Notes under the pieces: generated by a model
What the model was told of the DNA's origin: nothing
Databases searched by the model: none
Seen by the model: only the letters and a program-made list of their open reading frames with translations
Translations under genes and position numbers: made by a program
Source of the DNA: Bacteroidota bacterium
GTDB taxonomy: Bacteria > Bacteroidota > Bacteroidia > Cytophagales > Cyclobacteriaceae
Direction of reading: 5' to 3'
Length of the DNA: 64,000 nucleotides
Assembly (NCBI GenBank): GCA_024280115.1
Contig: JAJRQT010000111.1
Location: forward strand, 1 to 64,000
Part shown: positions 26,336-36,037 of the stretch, one piece after another
Layout: every line of letters starts with the position of its first letter
How positions within the stretch are numbered: the first letter of the stretch is position 1

Positions 26336-27355
26336 TTATGACTCACCCAATACATCATCAATTTTCCTGATTTCATCCTCATCAAACACAAGCTTATCCA
26401 GTGATTCGAGATTTTCTTCGAGTTGTTTCACAGAACTTGCGCCAATAAGTACAGAGGTCACACGATCATCTTTCAGCAACCAGCTTAACGCCATCTGGCT
26501 AAGTTTTTGTCCCCGGGTTTGAGCAATTTCCTGAAGCTGCCTGATTTTTGGTAATTGAGCTTCCACCTGCTCTTTTTCCAAATATGTCATCGCTTTGGCG
26601 GCCCTGGAATCCTTGGGGATGCCGTTGATATATTTGTCGGTAAGCATACCCTGGGCCAATGGAGAAAAAGCAATACATCCTATGCCATTATCATCGAGTA
26701 TATCCAACAAGTCACTTTCCACCCAACGTTCAAACATTGAATATTTCGCCTGGTGGATAAGGCATGGTGTGCCAAGATCTTTTAGTATGCAAGCAGCTTT
26801 TTCCGCAAGGTCAGCAGGATAATTAGAAATCCCGGCATAGAGCGCTTTCCCCTGCCTGACGAGATGATCCAAAGCCGACATTGTCTCCTCTAAAGGTGTG
26901 TCAGGATCAGGGCGATGATGGTAAAAAATATCAACATAATCCAGCCCCATTCTTTTCAGGCTTTGATCACAGCTGGCGATTAAATATTTCCTGGAGCCTA
27001 AATTTCCATATGGACCGGGCCACATATCGAATCCTGCCTTGGACGAAATAATCAATTCATCTCTGTATTTTGCAAAATCTCTTTTTAGTAGCAATCCAAA
27101 ACTCTCCTCAGCAGAACCATAAGGAGGGCCATAATTATTTGCAAGATCGAAATGAGTTATACCTGTATCAAATGCATACTTTAAAATATTTCTCGCATTT
27201 TCCAGGTTGTCGAGATATCCGAAATTATGCCAAAGACCCAGGGAAATGGTCGGTAGTAAAATACCACTATTCCCGCATCTGCGATATATCATTTCGTCAT
27301 AACGGTCTTCTTGTGCCCTGTATTCAATAGGATTGGTTTTATCTGTAATTCTCAT
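26336..27355 (-). CDS. aldo/keto reductase (YghZ / Kv-beta-like)
   Basis: 339-residue TIM-barrel NADPH-dependent oxidoreductase. The N-terminus MIYRRCGNSGILLPTISLGLWHNFG region is typical of the YghZ (L-glyceraldehyde 3-phosphate reductase) branch. The catalytic tetrad is visible: Asp and Tyr in FDLANNYGPPYGSAEESFG, Lys in ISSKAG, His in FYHHRPD. The C-terminal cofactor motif is SVLIGASSVKQLEENL. It reduces aldehydes in the cytosol, probably detoxifying methylglyoxal or similar compounds (family knowledge). It stands alone. Confidence 0.9.
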   Translation of the reverse strand: MRITDKTNPIEYRAQEDRYDEMIYRRCGNSGILLPTISLGLWHNFGYLDNLENARNILKYAFDTGITHFDLANNYGPPYGSAEESFGLLLKRDFAKYRDELIISSKAGFDMWPGPYGNLGSRKYLIASCDQSLKRMGLDYVDIFYHHRPDPDTPLEETMSALDHLVRQGKALYAGISNYPADLAEKAACILKDLGTPCLIHQAKYSMFERWVESDLLDILDDNGIGCIAFSPLAQGMLTDKYINGIPKDSRAAKAMTYLEKEQVEAQLPKIRQLQEIAQTRGQKLSQMALSWLLKDDRVTSVLIGASSVKQLEENLESLDKLVFDEDEIRKIDDVLGES

Positions 27356-27434
27356 GATAGATTGGTTTTAATTTTATTTCATGAATTTAAGATGAATTTT
27401 TACTGATGAAAATGATTTGGTTAATTTTCTTCAC

Positions 27435-27460
27435 AAAAAAAAGCAAGCCTTTCGACTTGC
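27435..27460 (-). terminator. rho-independent terminator on the minus strand
   Basis: Arms GCAAG (27443-27447) and CTTGC (27456-27460) with A8 on the + strand, giving a T8 tail for leftward transcripts. No recognisable gene lies directly to the right, so it may end readthrough from the SusCD-1 operon or an unannotated transcript. Confidence 0.5.
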
Positions 27461-27910
27461 GTTTTCATTAAACAGACAACCTAACCATGAAAATGAATAA
27501 ATACTTTAAATGCTTCTAAAATGGATGCGAACTTTATCTCATCTAACCTCCTCTTCTACCTTAAAATTCGCATCCTTTATTTCTTCTCTCTCCAACTTCT
27601 CAACTTTCTTCCTTTTCGTTTCTCACAGTAGTTTTAACGGCAGTTTTGGAAAAGGTTATGGAAAATATAGACAGAAGGAGTCTCACCTTGTAATATGAGA
27701 CTCGATAAACTTAAAAAGGCCCTTTAAACGATTTCAAATAGGTTTTATATGAAAAAGATAAAGCCTGAAATAATGAGACTTTTACATTAATTGTGAAAAA
27801 AACAACGATGCAAGTTCTGATTAGATTATATGTGGTATCCGATAGGCTTTAATAACTTGGTTAATATCTACAGGTGGGCGTGGCAGGGGAAAATGATACC
27901 TGCTTGTCTG

Positions 27911-28045
27911 GTCATTGCCAATAAGTTAAGCTTTCCGTCACTGCGAGCGTAGCGAGGCAGTCTGTATAGTTTAGCCCAAATATTTCAAATTAGAGATCGC
28001 TTTGTCCTCGCGATGACGTTCGGGGCTTAACTTATTGACATTGAC
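27911..28045. repeat. 135-bp nested inverted-repeat element (MITE/REP-like)
   Basis: Terminal inverted repeats of 21 bp (27911-27931 and 28025-28045) match at 19 of 21 positions, with a perfect core AATAAGTTAAGC/GCTTAACTTATT. An inner inverted pair, GTCACTGCGAG (27937-27947) and CTCGCGATGAC (28007-28017), matches at 9 of 11. The inner sequence (TGCGAGCGTAGCGAGGCAGT) resembles a palindromic repeat common in several bacterial genomes. No target-site duplication was seen. Confidence 0.65.
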
Positions 28046-28159
28046 TTTCCGGTAGGTAGGCTTTTTGAATTGCGTGCTTATTTTTTAACTAATCTTCAAA
28101 AAGTCACCGTATAAAAGAGTCGCCTCAATTTTCACCATAACTCATTGACTTTCAATGCC

Positions 28160-28190
28160 AATCTCCCTTGCCCCTTTTCAAAGGGAGATT
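28160..28190. repeat. short hairpin repeat
   Basis: Perfect arms AATCTCCCTT (28160-28169) and AAGGGAGATT (28181-28190). It is followed by a CGGACACCA string that also follows a CCCCTC/GAGGGG hairpin near 44600, so it may belong to a dispersed family. Confidence 0.45.
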
Positions 28191-28445
28191 TAGACGGACA
28201 CCAGTAGTTAATATCTTAAAAAAGAATAAATAAATTTGCCAGTTCCTTCAGCTTATTTCATAATTATCCCTTAGCACTAAGAAGGAAGATCAAGGGCTGA
28301 CTAAAAAAATCGCATGAAAAGAGTATATCTTGAATTTTATTTCTCGTTTTTGCTGATCACAAGATTAACGAAACAGCAATTTCACTTTACCTTTAATAGC
28401 CATATGTACTTTTGAAAACCTGCTAGTACACCCAATAAATCAATG

Positions 28446-29909
28446 TTATGGATTTTGGTCTGACTCACTAATATTTTCATTTGAATCAATCTCTGCCTGT
28501 GGAATTTTCAAGATAAACTCAGGAGAATTTGCCGGAAAATTAAACCTGTAAGCATCAGGGTGATTCCCTGTCCGTACCATCGGAAGCTGACGACGATTAA
28601 TATCTAGAAAGCTCACGCCAATTTCGCCATACATTTCCTTTCGTCTTTCCACTAAAATCTCATCGATCAATGCCTGTCCTGTATTCCCTGACTTTACGGC
28701 ATTAGGATCACGGTTTGATTGTAGCATGAACAGGATGTCTCCAGCATCCGCCTCTCCCAATTTAGCTTTTGCTTCCGCTTCTATCAAGAACATCTCAGCA
28801 ACCCGCATCATTACAAAATCATCAGAAAAGTCTTCATTTTGAACAAACTTCGTAGTGATGTAATAGTAGTAATCCGTTGGAGTGCCGCCATAGAATTCTG
28901 CTACAAATAAATTTCTCACATCCGTGGCTGAAAATAAATTCACAAAATCACTATTGGCAAAAATACTATTATAACCCGATACAATATGGTCCAAATGAGA
29001 GGCGAGATTTCCAAAATATATAGTTTGATCATTGCTTTGAGGGAAGCCCCAAATCCATTCCGGATTATCAATTTTATTAAACCCATCATCATACTGGTCT
29101 GCAACCAGTGAATAACCATCCCGGGCTGCGATAGCTGCATTCTTTGCATCTTCCCATTGCCCCATCTCCAACTTTACCCTGGCCAACAGTCCATATGCGA
29201 CATTGATATTAATGTTGCTTTTTAAAACTCTTGCACCTGAAGGGTCCAGGTTCTGAACGGCATATTCAAGGTCCGAAACAATCTGCCCAAATACATCCTG
29301 AACAGTCCCCCGTGAGGTTCCAACGCTTTCTATAGATGCCGGTTCCGTGTAAACCGGAATACCAGGAGCATTTGGATCCGATGCATAAGAATGCTGAAAC
29401 TCTCTGATTAAATCATAATATGCCCAGGCTCTTATCGCCTTCGCTTCGGCAGTTAATAATGTTTTAGAACTTTCAAGAAATTCAGAAGTCTCTACCCCCT
29501 GCACAATGATGTTCGTCTGATTAATCGTTTCATATAGGAAGTCCCAGATAAATTTCACTCTCCGATAAGAGGGATTTCTGTTTTCAAGACGATAATCCCA
29601 CTGATACCAGCCACTTGGCACCATCATATCAATGCCCTTCACGATCCTGGCTATATTAAGTGCGACAATACCCCATGTGTCTGTTTTACCTCCAGATTTG
29701 CCATCCACACTCTCCCACTGGCTTCTTAGATTTCTGTATATACCATTGAAATGGGCCCTCACACCAGCCTCGGTAGAAAATACATCCTGAGGAGTTACAG
29801 AGGTAGTTGGTTTTGGTTCATCGAGAAAGTCACCGCAACTCATGGAAAAAGTTACCAATACTCCGATCAGTACTATTCTATTTATATAAGATTTTATAAT
29901 TTTTTTCAT
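28446..29909 (-). CDS. SusD/RagB family nutrient-binding outer membrane lipoprotein (locus 1)
   Basis: Surface lipoprotein that works as the lid of the SusC pore encoded just upstream. The lipobox is TFSMSCGDFLDEP (lipidated Cys near residue 26 from this start). I chose the Met at 29909 because MKKIIKSYINRIV starts a normal lipoprotein signal; an in-frame ATG at 29921, directly after the SusC stop, is also possible. SusD features include TTSVTPQDVFSTEAGVRAH, LTAEAKAIRAWAYYDLIREF and the C-terminal MRVAEMFLIEAEAKAKLGE and ILVERRKEMYGE. Substrate class cannot be told: no glycoside hydrolase or protease gene accompanies the pair. Confidence 0.92.
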   Translation of the reverse strand: MKKIIKSYINRIVLIGVLVTFSMSCGDFLDEPKPTTSVTPQDVFSTEAGVRAHFNGIYRNLRSQWESVDGKSGGKTDTWGIVALNIARIVKGIDMMVPSGWYQWDYRLENRNPSYRRVKFIWDFLYETINQTNIIVQGVETSEFLESSKTLLTAEAKAIRAWAYYDLIREFQHSYASDPNAPGIPVYTEPASIESVGTSRGTVQDVFGQIVSDLEYAVQNLDPSGARVLKSNININVAYGLLARVKLEMGQWEDAKNAAIAARDGYSLVADQYDDGFNKIDNPEWIWGFPQSNDQTIYFGNLASHLDHIVSGYNSIFANSDFVNLFSATDVRNLFVAEFYGGTPTDYYYYITTKFVQNEDFSDDFVMMRVAEMFLIEAEAKAKLGEADAGDILFMLQSNRDPNAVKSGNTGQALIDEILVERRKEMYGEIGVSFLDINRRQLPMVRTGNHPDAYRFNFPANSPEFILKIPQAEIDSNENISESDQNP

Positions 29910-29921
29910 TGTAAATGTCAT

Positions 29922-32900
29922 TTAGAAACCTAGATTTAAACCGAATGATAATGTTTTGAACATGGAAGATCTATTGTCAGTAGTTCCCTGAATATTTACT
30001 TCAGGGTCCAAACCCTTATTTAAACTCCAGGTCAAGTAATTATCCGCCATCACAAAAATTCTCAGCGATCTGATTACTTCAGAATTTCCAAAAATCTCAG
30101 GACTTAGCGTATATCCGAGGCTAACATTTCTAAGCCGCACATAGGAATTATCCAGTAAGAAATTGGAAGACCGTTGGTCAACATCAGAATTACCTGTATT
30201 GAGTCTGGGTACATTTGTCTCGTCACCTGGCTGCTGCCACCGATTTAGAATATCTTTATGCAGTTGATATCCCATGTTATTATATCCGTGCATTAAACCT
30301 GCATAGTCATAATCAAGTACTTTCCCGCCATGGCTTGCCGCAATGAGAAAAGAGAAATCGAACCCGGCAAATCTCATATTACTCGAAAATCCCCATCTTA
30401 TATTAGGTAGGGCACTCCCCAATTCATACCTGTCTGCCTCATCATAGTCTTTCGTTGTTATTCTGCCGGTAACATTGCCATCGGCATCTTTTTCATCCAT
30501 GTACCACATTGCTGCACCATCTTCAGGATCAACTCCAGCCCAGTCCTGGATATAAAACTCATATACCGAAGATCCGACCGTCATACGTTTACTTCCATCA
30601 ATAATCTCTTCCTGCGAAAGTTTGGTGACTTCATTCTTTTCAAAAGAGATATTGAATCCTGTACTCCATACAAATCTGTCTCTCTGTATGTTAATTGAGT
30701 TCAACAATATTTCCACTCCTGTATTTTTAACGTCACCATTATTTTCCTGAACAACAGGATATCCGAGCGATCTTGTCAGTGGCCTGTCAAACAACATCCC
30801 TGTTGTTGTCTTATCGTACCATTCGATTGACCCGGTCAAGCGGTCATCCAAGACTCCAAAATCGACAGCTATATTTAGTGTGTTTACCTTTTCCCATGAT
30901 ATGGTGTTATTTGCCAGGTAATTGAAAAATACTCCGGAATTATCCAGATCATCATATCCGGTTTCGAAAGCGCTGATATAAGGGAAATAAACTTCCTTAT
31001 CATCCTTGTCAAGAATTTTATTATTCCCTACTTCACCGTAGGAAGCCCTTATTTTTAAAAGTGAAAATGCATCAATATTCGAGAAAAAATGCTCATTGCT
31101 CAAGACCCAGGAGGCGCCAACTGAAGTAAAGGTTCCCTGCCTGTTTTCTGGTGAAAATTTGCTTGATTCATCAGCGCGCATTGCAACTTCCGCATAATAT
31201 CTACCAGCGTAATTATATGAAACTCTACCCAATAAACTGAACATCCTGTGCTGATTGGTATAACCACTGATATCTTCCAAAGAGGCGGCTGCATTAAACT
31301 CTTTTAATCCACTGAATGGAAATCCGGTCTTTTGGGCATTCAGGTATTCATATTTGTAATTATAAGTTTCAGTGATGAAAGATGCATTAATATAATGCTG
31401 ACCAAATGTCTTGTCATATGTTAATTGATTGTACCATGTCCACGCATTGGTGATATTCTTTTGCCGCTGAATTCTACCCTTTACATTTTCACCGTCTCCA
31501 TTATCAGGATTGTCATAGTCGAAGCGATCAAAGAGATACATTTCATAGGATACATTGCTTCGTAAAGAAAAATCTTTCAGGAAGGTGATGTCGATATAAC
31601 CGTTTAGATTTGTATAATATCTCTGCCTCTGGAGATCATTTAAATATGTTGTCGCTACCAGGTTGGAAGGTTGCAATACGGGTCTGTTTACATTCACAGT
31701 TCTGCCCTGTTGGTTTTCGCCGAAATCATATTCAGGATTCCCCTCTTCATCTAAAATCTGGCTTCCATCTTCTCCGCGCATGAATACCGGATAAATATTC
31801 GACATAGACCTGATGTACTGAACATTATTGGCGAAGGAGGTAGATTTTTGATTGGGGAAATTCTGATCTGAATACGAAAACGATGATTTCGTGCCAATTT
31901 TCAACCACGGCTTCAACTTTGATTCCAGGTTGAGACGGGTATTAATCCGCTCGAATTTTGAAGTAATTATCTGACCTTCCTGGCTTACATATCCTCCATA
32001 AATGAAATATTGCGTTTTTTCATTTCCCCCGGAAAATGATAACGAATAGTCTTGTCTTAAAGCCTGATCCCTGGTCAATTCCTTTTCCCATTCTGTCTCC
32101 CAAAGCAGGTTGGCGCCACTCACCAAATTACCATTGGCATCAATTGGATTGGCAACTCCGTAAGGATTATACTTTAAATTTCCGATCAGGTTATCAGAAG
32201 CATACTGTCCCGGATCCGGATCTCCAATATCTTCGCCTTCAAACTTTATGGCTTCCCATGCCAATTGCATGTATTCGCCCGCATTCAGAAATTCATATTC
32301 CGGAATCGCTCTTTTGGAAGCGCCAAAGGATGCATTGAAATCGATTTTGACTTCACCGGTTTTTGACCCTGATTTTGTAGTAATCAACAATACACCATTA
32401 GCTGCTCTGGAACCATAAAGCGCTGAAGCTGAAGCATCCTTCAGCACATTGATAGATTCAATTTCTCCAGGGCTTATGGAGTTAAGATTTCCATTGAATA
32501 CGACACCATCCAACACAATAAGTGGATCAGCGCTCGCATTTACTGAAGATATACCGCGAATTCTTATCGTAGGGTTTTCTCCTGGTTGCCCGGTTCCGGT
32601 AATTACATTTACTCCGGGAGTTGTACCCTGAAGCGCCCTGCCAACAGAAATAATTTGCTGTTTCCCGATCGTTTCTTTGTCAACTACGCCTACCGCACCG
32701 GTTAATGCTTGTTTGGATTGCGTACCGTAAGCCACTACAATTACTTCGTTAAGCTGTTGTAGGTCTGGCTCCATTACTATATTAATTTTAGTTTGCGAAC
32801 CAACAGTAAATTCCTGAGTCATCATTCCGATATAGCTAAATACCAATATACTTTCGTCAGAAGGCACCTGGATATTGTAGTTGCCTTCAACATCGGATAT

Positions 32901-33059
32901 TGTTCCTATTGCTGTACCTTTCACAAGCACATTTACTCCCGGTATCGGGGCACCATCTTCAGAAGAGGTTAAGTTGCCGGAAATTGTTCTGTCTTGCGCA
33001 TTCGCCATAAATACCACGCAAGACAAAAGCATAATTGCCATTTGTAGTTTGTGTTTCAT
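29922..33059 (-). CDS. SusC/RagA family TonB-dependent outer membrane receptor (locus 1)
   Basis: 1045 residues. The signal peptide ends at NAQD (about residue 22), followed by a carboxypeptidase-like regulatory domain (about 24-105, ISGNLTSSEDGAPIPGVNV), the TonB-box-proximal SusC motif (LNEVIVVAYGTQSKQALTGAV), the plug (to about 235, LKDASASALYGSRAANGV is diagnostic), and a 22-strand barrel ending in Phe (SFGLNLGF). It imports oligomers in a TonB-dependent way with its SusD lid. The gene is followed directly by susD (stop TAA then ATG). Its upstream region holds two TCCC-N7-GGG sites. Confidence 0.95.
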   Translation of the reverse strand: MKHKLQMAIMLLSCVVFMANAQDRTISGNLTSSEDGAPIPGVNVLVKGTAIGTISDVEGNYNIQVPSDESILVFSYIGMMTQEFTVGSQTKINIVMEPDLQQLNEVIVVAYGTQSKQALTGAVGVVDKETIGKQQIISVGRALQGTTPGVNVITGTGQPGENPTIRIRGISSVNASADPLIVLDGVVFNGNLNSISPGEIESINVLKDASASALYGSRAANGVLLITTKSGSKTGEVKIDFNASFGASKRAIPEYEFLNAGEYMQLAWEAIKFEGEDIGDPDPGQYASDNLIGNLKYNPYGVANPIDANGNLVSGANLLWETEWEKELTRDQALRQDYSLSFSGGNEKTQYFIYGGYVSQEGQIITSKFERINTRLNLESKLKPWLKIGTKSSFSYSDQNFPNQKSTSFANNVQYIRSMSNIYPVFMRGEDGSQILDEEGNPEYDFGENQQGRTVNVNRPVLQPSNLVATTYLNDLQRQRYYTNLNGYIDITFLKDFSLRSNVSYEMYLFDRFDYDNPDNGDGENVKGRIQRQKNITNAWTWYNQLTYDKTFGQHYINASFITETYNYKYEYLNAQKTGFPFSGLKEFNAAASLEDISGYTNQHRMFSLLGRVSYNYAGRYYAEVAMRADESSKFSPENRQGTFTSVGASWVLSNEHFFSNIDAFSLLKIRASYGEVGNNKILDKDDKEVYFPYISAFETGYDDLDNSGVFFNYLANNTISWEKVNTLNIAVDFGVLDDRLTGSIEWYDKTTTGMLFDRPLTRSLGYPVVQENNGDVKNTGVEILLNSINIQRDRFVWSTGFNISFEKNEVTKLSQEEIIDGSKRMTVGSSVYEFYIQDWAGVDPEDGAAMWYMDEKDADGNVTGRITTKDYDEADRYELGSALPNIRWGFSSNMRFAGFDFSFLIAASHGGKVLDYDYAGLMHGYNNMGYQLHKDILNRWQQPGDETNVPRLNTGNSDVDQRSSNFLLDNSYVRLRNVSLGYTLSPEIFGNSEVIRSLRIFVMADNYLTWSLNKGLDPEVNIQGTTDNRSSMFKTLSFGLNLGF

Positions 33060-33200
33060 AAATAATAATTTTTAGTTAAAAAATAGACTTAAGCCAGGAG
33101 GAATGCTCCAGTGTGAACTCTGTAGACAGGATGAATTCATTTAACACCATTCTTGCCGTAGCTATATATCAAAGGTGGGTATGAAAAGAATTGAATGATA

Positions 33201-33221
33201 TCCCTCAAAATGGGTGATTTT
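33201..33221. promoter_or_regulatory. candidate operator TCCC-N7-GGG (SusC-1 upstream, distal to start 142 bp)
   Basis: TCCCTCAAAATGGGTGATTTT. The string ATATCCC before it and TGGGTGAT within it recur about 175-215 bp upstream of SusC-2 (39365-39406), there separated by a longer spacer. Confidence 0.4.
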
Positions 33222-33406
33222 ATAAAATTACGGAGGATCGCCATTTCAAACTCCCCAGCAAATCATCAATTAAGGAAAATGAAAGATATATTCTGGTATA
33301 TAAGATTCAGGCTGTAAGTTTTCTCAAAAAAATGCAGTTAAATTAACGCTACAACAATAATTACCAGGTTGATAATCTCCATAAATGGTAAAATATCTAT
33401 TCTCTT

Positions 33407-33422
33407 TCCCCCAATATGGGGA
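33407..33422. promoter_or_regulatory. candidate operator TCCC-N7-GGG (second site)
   Basis: TCCCCCAATATGGGGA, a near-palindrome with arms CCCCA and TGGGG. About 350 bp upstream of SusC-1. Confidence 0.4.
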
Positions 33423-33548
33423 GTATAGATTTTAACCAAATATTGCATTTTGACAATTTAGTCGGTAAAAAGCAATACCATTTACGTGAATTTTGAGTCT
33501 GGAAAATTTAATTTTCTACCTTATTTTGGGCTATAAGAAATTGAAACC

Positions 33549-33694
33549 TTGAGTCAACTCCTATAGGTATAAAACCCCTACATCCCATGAAGGGGACTTT
33601 TCAGGGTTCGTTGATTTTCAACGACTTCTCATTTAGGGGGTAGAGGTAGAAAAGTTGAAAATCGATGTACTCTGACTTATCGAAGTGGACTCAA
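33549..33694. repeat. 146-bp element with imperfect terminal inverted repeats (MITE-like)
   Basis: Ends TTGAGTC (33549-33555) and GACTCAA (33688-33694) are perfect, and similarity extends inward to about 19 bp (TTGAGTC-ACT-C-ATA). An internal perfect pair GATTTTCAAC (33613-33622) and GTTGAAAATC (33654-33663) makes it foldable. No target duplication seen, and no second copy in the window. Confidence 0.5.
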
Positions 33695-33698
33695 TATT

Positions 33699-33729
33699 AA
33701 AAAAAGAAGGCCAGACTCTGACCTTCTTT
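33699..33729 (-). terminator. rho-independent terminator of SusCD locus 2
   Basis: Arms AAAGAAGG (33703-33710) and CCTTCTTT (33722-33729) with a T7 tail on the minus strand, 25 bp after the lipoprotein stop. Confidence 0.75.
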
Positions 33730-33754
33730 AAATATTGAATAAACATTTGCACAA

Positions 33755-34573
33755 CTATTTTGGCGTCAATACCAGATTCCAGGTATCATCAAATACATTT
33801 GATCCATCAATGGTGATTACACCGCTTGCAGGATCCACCGATCCTCCTCCTGAAATTACCGATCCAAATGGCCCCGAGGTGTTTGTATAGCTGATGGCAT
33901 TACACACATCGCTTATTGTCCCAGGAGAATCTCCGCCAATTCCATAAATATCATACCACAATTCATATAATCCACCCGAAAAATCAGACATGGTATAAAT
34001 GCCATTAGTTCCAGTTTCCGTTAGGGTGATTTCATAAGGATAATTGATTGCAGGATTTTCATCAGGGCCTGGTCCGTCATCAGTAGATTGACCATTTGCA
34101 ATACAAGTGTAAGTACCGGCCAGGCTAGATGTACAGGCTACTGCAGCATTTAGTAATACATTTGACCGGGTCTTAAGCCCATTTTTAGAATTTACAATTA
34201 TCTCAAAAGTAAATACATCTCCTACCTCAAGGTCATCCACGGTTACTCCATCAATATCTGCTACTGCTTCTGCTGCTGTTACATTTACATTGGCAGGTAC
34301 TTCTGAATACGAACCAATCGTGGTAGTTATCCCATTAAAGGTTTTTTCTATGGTAATAGATTCTGCAATATCAGTATCTACATCTACGGTAAAATCAATA
34401 AATGCATTATCAAAATCAAAGCTGTTGAAAAAGGATGATTTTACTTCTGTGATCTCAGGAAAAACTGTTCCTGTTGCATATGGTTGCATCAAATCGTCTT
34501 CGTTGTAATCACACCCAAAAACCATAAGAATAACCATTGTGACAATTGAGATTTTTATATGTCTGTTTTTCAT
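33755..34573 (-). CDS. lipoprotein of SusCD locus 2 (possible surface ligand-binding protein)
   Basis: 272 residues with a lipobox (VFGCDYNED, Cys about 21). The first half contains an Ig/cadherin-like beta pattern (FTVDVDTDIAESITIEKTF). The second half (from about 148, CTSSLAGTYTCIANG) is a beta-rich domain with TNGIYTMSDFSGGLYELWYD and ends in WNLVLTPK. It is third gene in a SusC-SusD-lipoprotein operon, the place where surface glycan- or ligand-binding proteins are normally encoded. I cannot assign a ligand; the domain resembles BT_2262-like lipoproteins only in general layout. Confidence 0.75.
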   Translation of the reverse strand: MKNRHIKISIVTMVILMVFGCDYNEDDLMQPYATGTVFPEITEVKSSFFNSFDFDNAFIDFTVDVDTDIAESITIEKTFNGITTTIGSYSEVPANVNVTAAEAVADIDGVTVDDLEVGDVFTFEIIVNSKNGLKTRSNVLLNAAVACTSSLAGTYTCIANGQSTDDGPGPDENPAINYPYEITLTETGTNGIYTMSDFSGGLYELWYDIYGIGGDSPGTISDVCNAISYTNTSGPFGSVISGGGSVDPASGVITIDGSNVFDDTWNLVLTPK

Positions 34574-34607
34574 TTTTATTTCACATTATAAGTTTTTACC
34601 AAATTTA

Positions 34608-36017
34608 TCATTCTGCCCACCAGACTTTATTCTGAATTGTTCTTGAAGGAACATTCGGATTTGCGGCCACTTCATCCTGTGGGTAAGGAAAACGATTTGG
34701 TGGTACTGATACAGAGTTGTTCATATCGGGAACCAATGTTCTCCTGTAATCATTATATGCCTCAATCGGTTGAAACAACCAAAATGCTATATACTTTTGA
34801 GTTATGATATGCTCCAATGACAGATTATCCTCTCCTACCGCAACGGCACTCTTCGATAAATAATCCGTTACATCATCATCTTCCACATCAGCACGCACCA
34901 ATGCGGCCTCTACTCCTGCCAAATAGGCATCATACGCCTCTGTTTTATTGTCTAACCTTAAATTCGCCTCTGCCTCCAGGAATTTAATTTCATCATAGGT
35001 AATGATTGGCAAAGGGGAAGTGGCCTGCAAATAATTTCCCGAAGCTCTTGAGTATATATTGCCTCCCTGGTCAGGAATTGCACTTCCATTCGGTGCCGGA
35101 ACCACGGCGCCACCTACGGTTCCAAACCATAAATCACCCCTGGGATCTCCAAGATTATTGATGATGTTATAAAATGTGATACTGATCGCATGATGGGACC
35201 GGTCGTTCTGCTCCTGAAACCACGGATGTTCACCAGTTGCATCGGTTGTAAATGAATCGAAAATCAAACTTTCAGAACCATCTTTAAATGCTTTTGAAAT
35301 CGCGGTTAAAACATCGTTTGCAGACCCTATGGCATCTTTCCTGCTCAGGTGATTATAAAGCCTTGCCTTCAATGCATAAGCTGTTTTTACCCATAAATCT
35401 GCGTCTCCACCGTAATAAAAGTCTGCTGTACCTGCGGTGATTACCGATTCTTTTTGCAGGTCAGCTATCGCTTCGTCAAGCAAGTCCTGCATTCCCATAT
35501 ATACATCTTCCTGATCATTAAATATGGGTGTACGATTCTCACTTCCCTGCAAGGCTTCACTAAATGGCACTTCTCCCCAGAGGTCTGTAGCTATGCTGTA
35601 GTTGTAAGCCATTAATACTTTGGCAATTCCAACTGCATTCCAATGCCCCTCTTCTGCACCGCCTTCAGAGCCTCTTGAAATGATGATCTTTAAATCAGTC
35701 AGCGCTCCCGCATAAAGCGTATTCCATGAATTGTTACCTATGGTGGAATTGATGGCAGTTCGTTTATCAGCTGTTTCCAATTGCCCGTGAACACCAGTTG
35801 TATGCTCTACAAAAACCGATGAATACCAGGCCAGATCAGTCCCTGAAACTGCAAAAGCTGTTTCCACTCCAACCTGCGGCATTAATAGCTTAATTGGCAC
35901 TTCAGTAGGACTATTAGGATTTGTACCTATTTCGTCAAATTTATCATCTGAGCAAGAGTGAAATATTCCAACACTCAGAATTCCAGTTATTATAAATATT
36001 TTATTGTAAATTTTCAT
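34608..36017 (-). CDS. SusD/RagB family outer membrane lipoprotein (locus 2, SusD-like_2 type)
   Basis: 469 residues, lipobox GIFHSCSDDKFDEIG (Cys about 22), followed by the TNPNSPTEVPIKLLMPQ motif characteristic of the SusD-like_2 branch, whose members often sit in loci without polysaccharide enzymes. TPR-like helices include ALKARLYNHLSRKD and YDEIKFLEAEANLRLDNKTEAYDAYLAGV. The C-terminal part has ITQKYIAFWLFQPIEAYNDYRRT. It is the lid of the SusC-2 pore and follows it by 20 bp. Confidence 0.9.
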   Translation of the reverse strand: MKIYNKIFIITGILSVGIFHSCSDDKFDEIGTNPNSPTEVPIKLLMPQVGVETAFAVSGTDLAWYSSVFVEHTTGVHGQLETADKRTAINSTIGNNSWNTLYAGALTDLKIIISRGSEGGAEEGHWNAVGIAKVLMAYNYSIATDLWGEVPFSEALQGSENRTPIFNDQEDVYMGMQDLLDEAIADLQKESVITAGTADFYYGGDADLWVKTAYALKARLYNHLSRKDAIGSANDVLTAISKAFKDGSESLIFDSFTTDATGEHPWFQEQNDRSHHAISITFYNIINNLGDPRGDLWFGTVGGAVVPAPNGSAIPDQGGNIYSRASGNYLQATSPLPIITYDEIKFLEAEANLRLDNKTEAYDAYLAGVEAALVRADVEDDDVTDYLSKSAVAVGEDNLSLEHIITQKYIAFWLFQPIEAYNDYRRTLVPDMNNSVSVPPNRFPYPQDEVAANPNVPSRTIQNKVWWAE

Positions 36018-36037
36018 TTTCGAAATTTTAAGAGTTG

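Larger units (their letters stand above)
27461..28445. other. gene-poor region of about 1 kb
   Basis: No protein-coding gene recognised. It holds a nested palindromic element (27911-28045) and a second hairpin repeat (28160-28190). A lysine/glutamate-rich stretch on the minus strand around 27550-27690 could be the decayed end of a small gene, but stops interrupt it in all frames. Confidence 0.6.
33060..33754. other. regulatory and repeat-bearing intergenic region between SusCD loci
   Basis: No gene found. It holds the promoter region of SusC-1, TCCC-N7-GGG sites at 33201-33214 and 33407-33421, a related TACC-N7-GGG site near 33527-33540, a 146-bp element with inverted ends (33549-33694) and the terminator of locus 2 (33699-33729). 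Confidence 0.6.

Noticed and set aside
27510..27698. Open frame of 62 codons on the + strand, and a Lys/Glu-rich stretch on the opposite strand
   Set aside because: The + frame is low complexity (Ser/Phe-rich) and antisense-like; the minus-strand stretch is cut by stops, so neither supports a gene.
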